A stretch of 45,789 nt of DNA. Origin: Candidatus Fibrimonadaceae bacterium. Lineage in GTDB: Bacteria > Fibrobacterota > Fibrobacteria > Fibrobacterales > Fibrobacteraceae. The notes under the pieces are model-generated. The model worked only from the letters and a program-made list of their open reading frames with translations. It was not told the DNA's origin and made no database searches. This document shows, in pieces, positions 15,157 to 21,815 of this stretch (positions are counted from its first letter, which is position 1; each line of letters begins with the position of its first letter). The translations under genes were made by a program, and so were the position numbers. Where the stretch lies: contig JAITFP010000053.1 in NCBI GenBank assembly GCA_031281275.1, positions 1-45,789 of the forward strand, read 5' to 3'.

Positions 15157-15162
15157 AAGATA
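15157..15162 (-). promoter_or_regulatory. -10-like TTTTC-TATCTT, 6 nt before the ATG at 15150
   Basis: Leaderless type; overlaps the region just downstream of the preceding gene's stop. Confidence 0.65.
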
Positions 15163-15172
15163 GAAAAAAGGT

Positions 15173-16066
15173 TCAATCACCAGAAAAAAGATACGCCATT
15201 TGAACACTAAACCCCCAGTATTGCCTAGGGAATTTTACGCCTGTTATTTGGTTTATGCCTAGCCTGTATTTTATTTTGTTTGGGGTGTAGGAGATTCCTA
15301 TGTCTTGCATTAGCAGGGCGGGGAACCAAAAAGAAATAAAGGCATCTCTGAGGTCATTCTCTTTAAATGGAAAACCGGCTGGGAGTTCATTAACAAACCA
15401 AGGATTGGTTATAGAAGCCGCATAGCTAAGTGCAAATTTTTCCCAATAATAACTCGCATGAGCAGCAGCACCTACATAAGAATGGAAAATTGTAACGTCT
15501 TTGAATTTAATATATTCAAGTTTTTCTACTTCTGATTCTGCAAAAGTACCTCCGTGATAAAAATACCACATACCTTCATAAGAAGCCTTGTTTATAGTTA
15601 AACCCCAAAATCCAGCTCCGCCAACTTCAAAAAACTTTCCATTATAGCCAAGCATTAAAAAGCCATAAGGCTGGTTTTGTACTCCAACACCCCATCCAAA
15701 GTAAGAATCGTTAGAGTTTTTGGTTGTTTTATTGAACTGAATTCCTAAAGTGTTTTCTATTAAGCGATAATTTATATTTGCAGGAGTTTTTTGCATACAA
15801 AATTCATTATATAGTTTTAAATATAATAACTCATGTTCATCACATGAAGTACGTTCATTTGTAATTCCAGGCAAAGGTATGGTTTTATTTTTGCCTATGT
15901 TTGCATTATAAGAAATTATGGAGTTGGTTTCATTTGTTAAATAGCGACCATTGCCATAAATATTAGGGGGTTTTATAGTTTGGAAAGTACCTTTTTCTAC
16001 ATTCATTTCGCTTACTGTAGCGCAGGAAGCAATGAGAAAGAGGAATATTATGTAAAGTAATCGCAT
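15173..16066 (-). CDS. Barrel-like lipoprotein, copy 2 (paralogue of 13358)
   Basis: 297 residues, lipobox IASC (Cys about 15), same organisation as the 13358 protein: GTFQTIKPPNIYGN, IENTLGIQF, GVGVQNQPYGF, FWGLTINKASYEG and the C-terminal YWGFSVQMAYLF. It carries a distinct insert (CDEHELLYLKLYNEFC) with two cysteines near residue 85. Start at 16066, 2 nt after the FISUMP stop at 16069; an in-frame ATG 18 nt upstream would overlap that gene. No function known. Confidence 0.7.
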   Translation of the reverse strand: MRLLYIIFLFLIASCATVSEMNVEKGTFQTIKPPNIYGNGRYLTNETNSIISYNANIGKNKTIPLPGITNERTSCDEHELLYLKLYNEFCMQKTPANINYRLIENTLGIQFNKTTKNSNDSYFGWGVGVQNQPYGFLMLGYNGKFFEVGGAGFWGLTINKASYEGMWYFYHGGTFAESEVEKLEYIKFKDVTIFHSYVGAAAHASYYWEKFALSYAASITNPWFVNELPAGFPFKENDLRDAFISFWFPALLMQDIGISYTPNKIKYRLGINQITGVKFPRQYWGFSVQMAYLFSGD

Positions 16067-16068
16067 TA

Positions 16069-17055
16069 TTAATCCTTTATGCAACGGACACTAAGCCAAT
16101 GATCGCTTATATCATAAGACGAAGGGCAGTTCATCGTATCATTAGTATTAACAAAATGGCAGGCATAAATGGCCGAGTAAGATACAGATGTACTCCAAAA
16201 AATGGCTTCTTCTCCTATTTCCTTAAAATTTTTATCAAAACAATACCCGCCTGGCAGAGCAGTAAAACCAAAATCGTCCGTGCCACCCCAGAGATTGTCG
16301 TTTGCTTTTAGTTTTATTCCGGTGTCCGACCAACCTACGAACTCCCTCAAAATTTCCCATTCATCCCTACCTGGTAAATGCCAACCAGATGGGCAAACAG
16401 TTTTTGCCGTATTCCAATCGTAAAGTCTTCCGTAAATTTCGCAATTATTGCGGTCGTTATCATAACATTTAGAGTTTAGAGTTTCGTATCGCAGGTTTTC
16501 TGCCATCCAAATTTGATTACCTATGTAAACATATTTATATGTTTTACCGTCTCGCGTATCAATAAACTCTTTCTTTTTCATAACAATTCCATCAGCACAA
16601 TATTCAGTATAAGAATTAAAAATTTCATTTCTGCATTTATTGAGTAAAATACCTCCTTTGCATTCATATATTGATGATTCATATTCTTTTCCATCACACT
16701 TATCCAAAACATCATTTCTGATGCAAAATTGCGTTTGTGGGTTGTAATAACCTTCTCCGCATTTTGGTTTTAAAATATTATCTTCACATATTCGATTTAC
16801 ATCAAATGGATTGTAGCTTTCTCCATCGCACTTATTGTAAACCTTAATGTCTTGTTCAAAACAAAATTTTATCTTTGGATCGTAATAAACATTTCCACAC
16901 AGATTTTTCAAAGTATTGTTTTCGCATATTTGACTTCCAGAAGTATATCTTTCGCCACCACAAGTATCAATGTTATTTTCATCTCCAAACCCAATAGATA
17001 CGCAATTCAAAAACAAAGCTGCTGCCAAAAAGAGCAGGGAATAAAGTTTTAGCAT
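16069..17055 (-). CDS. Cys-repeat/FISUMP lipoprotein, copy 2
   Basis: 328 residues: lipobox FLNC (Cys about 16), about six Cys-rich repeats (CGGERY...QICENN, CGNVYYDP..KFC, CDGESYNP, CGEGYYNP..QFC, CDGKEYESS, CRN..NSYTEYC), then a FISUMP domain (YVYIGNQIWMAENLRY ... CPSGWHLPG ... FTALPGG ... FWSTS ... LSVRCIKD). It has about two more Cys repeats than copy 1, so the repeats have expanded or contracted since duplication. Head gene of the second cassette, divergent from 17105 across a palindromic promoter region. Confidence 0.88.
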   Translation of the reverse strand: MLKLYSLLFLAAALFLNCVSIGFGDENNIDTCGGERYTSGSQICENNTLKNLCGNVYYDPKIKFCFEQDIKVYNKCDGESYNPFDVNRICEDNILKPKCGEGYYNPQTQFCIRNDVLDKCDGKEYESSIYECKGGILLNKCRNEIFNSYTEYCADGIVMKKKEFIDTRDGKTYKYVYIGNQIWMAENLRYETLNSKCYDNDRNNCEIYGRLYDWNTAKTVCPSGWHLPGRDEWEILREFVGWSDTGIKLKANDNLWGGTDDFGFTALPGGYCFDKNFKEIGEEAIFWSTSVSYSAIYACHFVNTNDTMNCPSSYDISDHWLSVRCIKD

Positions 17056-17061
17056 AAAAAA

Positions 17062-17089
17062 TAAGATAGAAAAGATATTTTCTATCTTA
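17062..17089. promoter_or_regulatory. Perfect inverted repeat made of two divergent -10-like motifs
   Basis: TAAGATAGAAAA and its exact reverse complement TTTTCTATCTTA are separated by GATA. The minus motif (hexamer 17063-17068) ends 7 nt before the ATG at 17055; the plus motif (17083-17088) ends 16 nt before the ATG at 17105, with AAGGAG between. The same element thus serves one nearly leaderless and one leadered gene. Confidence 0.7.
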
Positions 17090-17104
17090 CAAAAAGGAGA
17101 GACT

Positions 17105-18232
17105 ATGAGAATATATATCTGCTTAGCCTTATTAATAATTTCTTCCTATGCAAACGAACTGGAAGAAGCCATAGAGCACAATAACACCAGAGTTTCGGTT
17201 TATTTGCATCCGGCTTCTTTTCTTTTTTTAAAACTATTTGACATAACCACAATATATTCTACAGTTGAAATTCCGTTTAGTTTATCTAACTCATTAATAA
17301 TCAAACCAAGTTTATTATACGGAAACGAAATCGCACAGGAACGCCATGCATTCAGACTAGGCAGTGATATTGGGTTTCGCCACTACCCAACTGGAAAGGG
17401 TGAGGGTTTGTATTTGCAAGGGCAAATGGGTATATTCTATTACCGTAGTAAATACAATATTCTTCCTTCTAACTATTTTAGCGATAGTGATTGCGATGGT
17501 GATTGCAGTGGCAGTGATACAAAATTCGTATGGTTAGATGCTATGGCTTATATAGGTTATTCAAAGAAATTTTCCAATGTATCTGTATTTACCGATATTG
17601 GAGTTGGAGCATTTATGAAAAATACTGAAATCAGTTACATTACTGGATTGTATGATTTTAACATAGGTATTGGGATTCCTTTTGGTGCTGGCAAACCCGT
17701 AAATACGCAAGAAGAATGGGAGCCAAAACAAGATAATACGAGGCTGTCGGTTTACCTGCACCCATTGTTGTTCTCATTATGTGCTTTAGAAACAGGAAAT
17801 TCAGCACTCCTGCTATATTCAACAATTGAGATTCCATTTGATTTAGAACGTTCACTTATAGTTAAACCTAGTTTCGTAAGTTCAGTGGAAAAATTAGAAA
17901 TACAGCTTAAAGTTGGCAGTGATATTGGAGTACGCACTTATTATAACAAAAAAGGCGAAGGGCTTTACTGGCAAATGCAAACCGGTGCATTTTATTTTAA
18001 TATTGATAAATCAATCGCTGGGGGTGTCGCGGATATTAGATCCAATAACATAATTTGGTTAGACGCTATGGCTTATATAGGTTATTCAAAAAAATTTTCC
18101 AATGTATCTGTATTTGCCGATATTGGAATTGGCTTTGGGCATTTACTTGGTTTTGAATTCGATGGATATTCCCAATACTCAGATTTTTTTCCAGTTATAG
18201 ATGCTAACTTTGGTATTGGGATTCCGTTTTAG
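17105..18232 (+). CDS. Secreted two-repeat barrel-like protein, hypothetical
   Basis: 375 residues: signal peptide ending near YAN (about 17), then two homologous halves (about 27-195 and 212-375), each containing TRxSVYLHP, a strand with SxIIKPS, LKVGSDIG, GEGLYxQ and the identical block WLDAMAYIGYSKKFSNVSVF, and each ending GIGIPF. The second copy ends the protein. The pattern suggests a pair of beta-barrel or beta-sandwich units in the outer membrane. The first half has an Asp/Cys-rich loop (SDCDGDCSGSD) that could bind calcium. Last codon overlaps coaD (convergent). Confidence 0.7.
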   Translation: MRIYICLALLIISSYANELEEAIEHNNTRVSVYLHPASFLFLKLFDITTIYSTVEIPFSLSNSLIIKPSLLYGNEIAQERHAFRLGSDIGFRHYPTGKGEGLYLQGQMGIFYYRSKYNILPSNYFSDSDCDGDCSGSDTKFVWLDAMAYIGYSKKFSNVSVFTDIGVGAFMKNTEISYITGLYDFNIGIGIPFGAGKPVNTQEEWEPKQDNTRLSVYLHPLLFSLCALETGNSALLLYSTIEIPFDLERSLIVKPSFVSSVEKLEIQLKVGSDIGVRTYYNKKGEGLYWQMQTGAFYFNIDKSIAGGVADIRSNNIIWLDAMAYIGYSKKFSNVSVFADIGIGFGHLLGFEFDGYSQYSDFFPVIDANFGIGIPF

Positions 18233-18660
18233 GGGTAAACCTTCCCAAACTTCAACAACTCCCTAACAAACGAACTAGACACGCTCAAATGCTCAGGCTT
18301 GGAACTCAGCAGCACCGTCTCAGTGCCGGGCAAAAGTTTTGCATTATTCCACGCAATGGATTGTTCCAACTCCAAATCGGAACCTCTCCTCACTCCCCTA
18401 ACTAAAAACTTAATATTATTTTTCTGCAAATAATCTACAGTCAAACCATCCCAAATTTCAACGCTTGCTTGCGGAAAATCCTTCATAGCTTTTTTCACAA
18501 ATTCAACTCTTTCTTCGGCGGAGAAATGAGTTTTTTTGTTCACGTTGTTTGCAATTAAAATTATTAGCTTGTCGAAAATTGCGCAGGCTCGCTCGGCAAC
18601 GTCTTTGTGACCGATGGTGAAGGGGTCAAAAGAACCCGCAAAAACCGCTATCCGTTCCAT
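18229..18660 (-). CDS. coaD: Phosphopantetheine adenylyltransferase CoaD
   Basis: 143 residues, slightly shorter than the usual 155-165. Nucleotidyltransferase motif GSFDPFTIGH (TxGH, residues about 9-18), VRGVRRGSD, the central IAWNN block, and SSSFVRELL near the C-terminus (variant of ISSTxVR). It transfers AMP from ATP to 4'-phosphopantetheine in coenzyme A synthesis. Its ATG overlaps the end of ispG by 13 nt, so translation is coupled. The C-terminal helix seen in longer homologues is trimmed. Confidence 0.92.
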   Translation of the reverse strand: MERIAVFAGSFDPFTIGHKDVAERACAIFDKLIILIANNVNKKTHFSAEERVEFVKKAMKDFPQASVEIWDGLTVDYLQKNNIKFLVRGVRRGSDLELEQSIAWNNAKLLPGTETVLLSSKPEHLSVSSSFVRELLKFGKVYP

Positions 18661-19736
18661 TTGCCACGCTCCTTAATTAAATTTTCCAAAGCATCCAAAG
18701 CCTCTTCTTGCGGAATGTTTTTGCGCACGGGTTCTTCTCCTGCGTAAAGAGTGACTTTGCCCTCTGCTGCGCCAACATATCCAAAATCCGCGCCTGCCAT
18801 TTCACCCGGACCATTCACTATGCAGCCCATCACCGCTATGGAAAGATGCTTTAAATGCGAAAATCTTTTTTTAACCTCTATGGTTGTGCTTTGCAAATCG
18901 AAAAGCGTTCTGCCGCATCCTGGGCAGCTTATAAAATCTGCTTTGGTTTTGCGAAGCCCTGCCGCTTGCAAAAGAGCGTAAGCAACAGGAATTTCATTGA
19001 CCGGATTTTCTGTTAGCGAAACCCTTATTGTATCACCAATCCCATCTATTAACAAAGAACCTATGCCAACGGCAGATTTAATTCTGCCGTCTTCGCCCTC
19101 GCCAGCTTCTGTCACTCCCAAATGAAATGGATATGGTTTGTGACCGCCCTCTCTTAACCTATCAGCCATCAAGCGGTTGGCTTCCACCATTTCTCTTGGG
19201 CGACTGGCTTTTAAGCTAAATATAATTTGGTCAAAATTTTCTGCCTCACACATAACCAAAAATTCCATTGCGCTTTCTACCATTCCAAGCGGAGTGTTGC
19301 CGTATTTCTCAAGTATTCTAGAACTTAAAGAGCCGTGATTAACTCCTATGCGAATAGCACGTCCCATTTTTTTTGCTTCTTTAACGAATTGCGGAAAAGA
19401 TTCATTTCCAAAATTGCCCGGATTTACTCTCACCTTTTCCACCCATTTAAGAGCTTCAAAAGCTGCCCTTGGCTGAAAATGTATATCTGCGGAAAGTGGA
19501 ATTTTAATTCCGGCGGCTCTAACTTTTTCTGAAATTTCTTTTAATTTTTCCGCATCGGCAAGCGTAGGAACAGTTATTCTAACAAGTTCGCAACCCACAC
19601 TTGCAAGCTCTATAATCTGTTTTACCGAACCTTCAACATCTTTTGGGCTTGTGGTTGTCATAGATTGAACTAGCACATTTGCACCGTCCCCTATAATTGC
19701 AGAACCCACATTTACGGCTATGGTTTTTTCCCGCAT
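18648..19736 (-). CDS. ispG: 4-hydroxy-3-methylbut-2-enyl diphosphate synthase IspG
   Basis: 362 residues, the bacterial (short) form. TIM-barrel start VGSAIIGDGANVLVQSMTTT (V-QSMT), VRVNPGNFG, GVNHGSLS, LGVTEAGEG, then the [4Fe-4S] half with CPGCGRTLFDLQ and MGCIVNGPGE supplying the three cysteines and a glutamate. It reduces MEcPP to HMBPP in the MEP isoprenoid pathway. It follows fliF by 42 nt and runs into coaD, giving a likely operon fliF-ispG-coaD. Confidence 0.95.
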   Translation of the reverse strand: MREKTIAVNVGSAIIGDGANVLVQSMTTTSPKDVEGSVKQIIELASVGCELVRITVPTLADAEKLKEISEKVRAAGIKIPLSADIHFQPRAAFEALKWVEKVRVNPGNFGNESFPQFVKEAKKMGRAIRIGVNHGSLSSRILEKYGNTPLGMVESAMEFLVMCEAENFDQIIFSLKASRPREMVEANRLMADRLREGGHKPYPFHLGVTEAGEGEDGRIKSAVGIGSLLIDGIGDTIRVSLTENPVNEIPVAYALLQAAGLRKTKADFISCPGCGRTLFDLQSTTIEVKKRFSHLKHLSIAVMGCIVNGPGEMAGADFGYVGAAEGKVTLYAGEEPVRKNIPQEEALDALENLIKERGKWNG

Positions 19737-19778
19737 AAATTATTTCTTCTTTTTAGTTGCGGGGTTTTGTGCTTCCGC

Positions 19779-21296
19779 TCACTCAGAGAGCCATAATTTC
19801 AACAGGTTTGCCGCATTGTCGGGGTTGGCAATAGCCCAGCTCTCCAAACGCTCTATAAGCTCGTTCTGCTTGCGAACCGGCTCTGGAACCTCCTCGGTGT
19901 CTGCCTCAATGGAAATCTCTTCGTGACGCGGCACAGGTGGGTTCATCGCGTTTATCAAACTGAGCACAACCATTCTGAGGAACACAAAAGCCAGAATCAC
20001 AATTAAAACTATTGTTATCCTGAGTGCCCAGGTTTCCCATAATTCCTTGTTGCCCATCTGAACCATAGCCTCTTTTTCTTCTTCCCAGAAACTGCGGTCA
20101 AATTGCATAGAAGCAACATAAACGGTATCGTTTCTCTCTTGAGAATATCCAACGGCATTTTTTACCAGTTGGGTAAGCATTACTATTTCTTCTTCGCTAC
20201 GCGGACGATATATTTTTTTGCCAGAAAGCGTATCTCGCTCGTAAATGCCATCCACGGCTACAGACACCGTTAGCCTTTTTGTTGCGCCCGGGCTTCCTAT
20301 TATTTGCGCTACGCTTCTATTCACTTCGTAGTTTGTAATGGATCCTTCTTTTGTTTCGTTGCCGTTTTCGGGTGGAATTTGTGAACGAGTGCCATCTTCG
20401 CGTTGCTCAGAGCGAACTACTTTTTTTGTGGGGTCATAGCTCTCCACCGTTCTGCTTATCTGGTCAAAATCCAAATCCGCAGAAATTGTTACCGTAGATT
20501 TGTTTGGTCCCAAAACGCCATCTAAAATTCCCAAAACCTGCTTTCTGAGGTATGATTCCGCACTGCGTTTAAATTCCATGTTGTGGTCGGTATGTTCAGC
20601 AACTGCATTGTCTGCATAGCCTTTTGTGAGCATAAGCCCACTATCGTCAGTAACCGTAACCTGCCTTGGCTTTAAGTTATCCACCGCGCTTGCCACCAAG
20701 TGCTGAATGCCCTTTATTTGCCTCTCTTGCAAGTCCGAGCCTGGGCGCAGCGTAACAATAACTACCGCTTTTGCTTCCCTTTCTTTATCCATAAAAAGGG
20801 TTTGCTTTGGAATGGTTATGTGAACACGTGCCTTTTCCACCTCTCTAAAAGTTTCAATTGAGTGTGCAAGCTCGGCTTGAACGGCTCGTAGGTAATTCAA
20901 ATTTTGGGCAAAATCCGTCATGCCAAGCTGGTTTTTGTCAAAAAGCTCAAAACCCTTATCCCTATCTCTTGGAAGCCCCGCTCTGGATAAAGCCATGCGA
21001 ATTTCGTAAAGGGTTTCTTTGGGAACTAAAAGGGTGCGCCCATCGTTGTCCAGTTTGTATTCATATTTGTTTTCTTTCAAAAAAGCGGTTATATCTGCAA
21101 CTGTGCTGACTTCCATATTGGCATAGAGCGTTGCCATACGGGAATCCGTTGCGTTCACAACCTGAAGCGATATAGCTACAATAATAAAGGCAAACAGCAA
21201 AGCCAGAGAAGCAACCAATATGCCTTTCTGCACAATGCTGAATCTTTGCCATATATCCCTAAACTGGGTTAATAATTGCCGAAAAAATTCAGACAT
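19779..21296 (-). CDS. fliF: FliF-type flagellar MS-ring protein, without other flagellar genes
   Basis: 505 residues: N-terminal membrane segment (about 24-46), the ring-building YscJ/FliF region (YANMEVSTVADITAFL ... LVPKETLYEIRMALSRAGLP ... FDKNQLGMTDFAQNLNYLRA ... ELAHSI), a RBM3-like region, a second membrane segment (about 425-445) and a C-terminal tail (AIANPDNAANLLKLWLSE) that matches the FliG-binding end of FliF. An in-frame extension of 57 codons upstream is rejected because the promoter lies in it. No fliG, fliH or fliE is adjacent; ispG follows. Confidence 0.85.
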   Translation of the reverse strand: MSEFFRQLLTQFRDIWQRFSIVQKGILVASLALLFAFIIVAISLQVVNATDSRMATLYANMEVSTVADITAFLKENKYEYKLDNDGRTLLVPKETLYEIRMALSRAGLPRDRDKGFELFDKNQLGMTDFAQNLNYLRAVQAELAHSIETFREVEKARVHITIPKQTLFMDKEREAKAVVIVTLRPGSDLQERQIKGIQHLVASAVDNLKPRQVTVTDDSGLMLTKGYADNAVAEHTDHNMEFKRSAESYLRKQVLGILDGVLGPNKSTVTISADLDFDQISRTVESYDPTKKVVRSEQREDGTRSQIPPENGNETKEGSITNYEVNRSVAQIIGSPGATKRLTVSVAVDGIYERDTLSGKKIYRPRSEEEIVMLTQLVKNAVGYSQERNDTVYVASMQFDRSFWEEEKEAMVQMGNKELWETWALRITIVLIVILAFVFLRMVVLSLINAMNPPVPRHEEISIEADTEEVPEPVRKQNELIERLESWAIANPDNAANLLKLWLSE

Positions 21297-21302
21297 GAGA
21301 GG

Positions 21303-21308
21303 AATATA
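21303..21308 (-). promoter_or_regulatory. -10-like TTTTC-TATATT, 6 nt before fliF
   Basis: Leaderless type; sits between the fliF ATG and the divergent gene at 21361. Confidence 0.65.
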
Positions 21309-21360
21309 GAAAAAATTGTTGTGGCTTATGAGCCAGTGGTAAATTACTATTTTTACCCTT

Positions 21361-21597
21361 ATGGAACAAGAAGAGCAGAATTTTAGCAGAAAAGAATTGG
21401 AATTTACTGTTTTTTGCATTGAAAATATAGCGGAAAAATTGAGAAAAAGCGGGAATGAGGTGTACAAAATGCTAACGGAAAAAAGCGATATCTTGGATAG
21501 CTATATAATTCCGTGCTATGATGTTTTGCATACCCAAGGCAAAAATTATATTGTCAATGATGTTTTAGATTATATGAAAAAAATAGGGGTTATATGA
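21361..21597 (+). CDS. DUF3791-like small protein
   Basis: 78 residues. The pattern FTVFCIENIAEKL ... VYKMLTEKSDILDSYIIPCYDVLHTQGKNYIV matches, from memory, the DUF3791 family. In other bacteria such genes often precede a DUF3990 (ADP-ribosyltransferase-like) gene and are suspected antitoxin or specificity partners. Here no DUF3990 gene follows, only the 70-residue protein at 21594, whose ATG overlaps this stop (ATGA). Upstream TATTTT lies 7 nt before the ATG, so this too may be leaderless. Confidence 0.65.
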   Translation: MEQEEQNFSRKELEFTVFCIENIAEKLRKSGNEVYKMLTEKSDILDSYIIPCYDVLHTQGKNYIVNDVLDYMKKIGVI

Positions 21598-21806
21598 AAG
21601 CACATCCAACATTATTGCAATTGAAATATGATGATGTTATTGAAACTCTGTCAAAAAAAGCAAACGTTTCTCTTAGAGAAGCCTTGGATATGTTTTACAA
21701 ATCGCCTATATACGAAGAAATCAGCCAAGGAATATCTGATATGCACTGTAGAAGCGATATATATCTGGCAGAAGATATTTTACGCTTCGCTTCAGACAAT
21801 GGCTAA
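21594..21806 (+). CDS. Small DUF3791-associated protein
   Basis: 70 residues, soluble and helical: LQLKYDDVIETLSKKANVSLREALDMFYKS ... ISDMHCRSDIYLAEDILRF. It resembles the small helical proteins usually encoded next to DUF3791 genes; the block SDMHCRSDxYLAEE/D is characteristic. Translationally coupled to the 21361 gene. Whether the pair is a functional remnant of a three-gene toxin-antitoxin-like system or acts alone cannot be said. Convergent with the FISUMP gene at 21816. Confidence 0.65.
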   Translation: MKAHPTLLQLKYDDVIETLSKKANVSLREALDMFYKSPIYEEISQGISDMHCRSDIYLAEDILRFASDNG

Positions 21807-21815
21807 CACAACTCG

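Noticed and set aside
21297-21467. Extension of fliF by 57 codons
   Set aside because: It contains the TATATT promoter and the divergent gene's start region; FliF homologues begin near MSEFFRQ.
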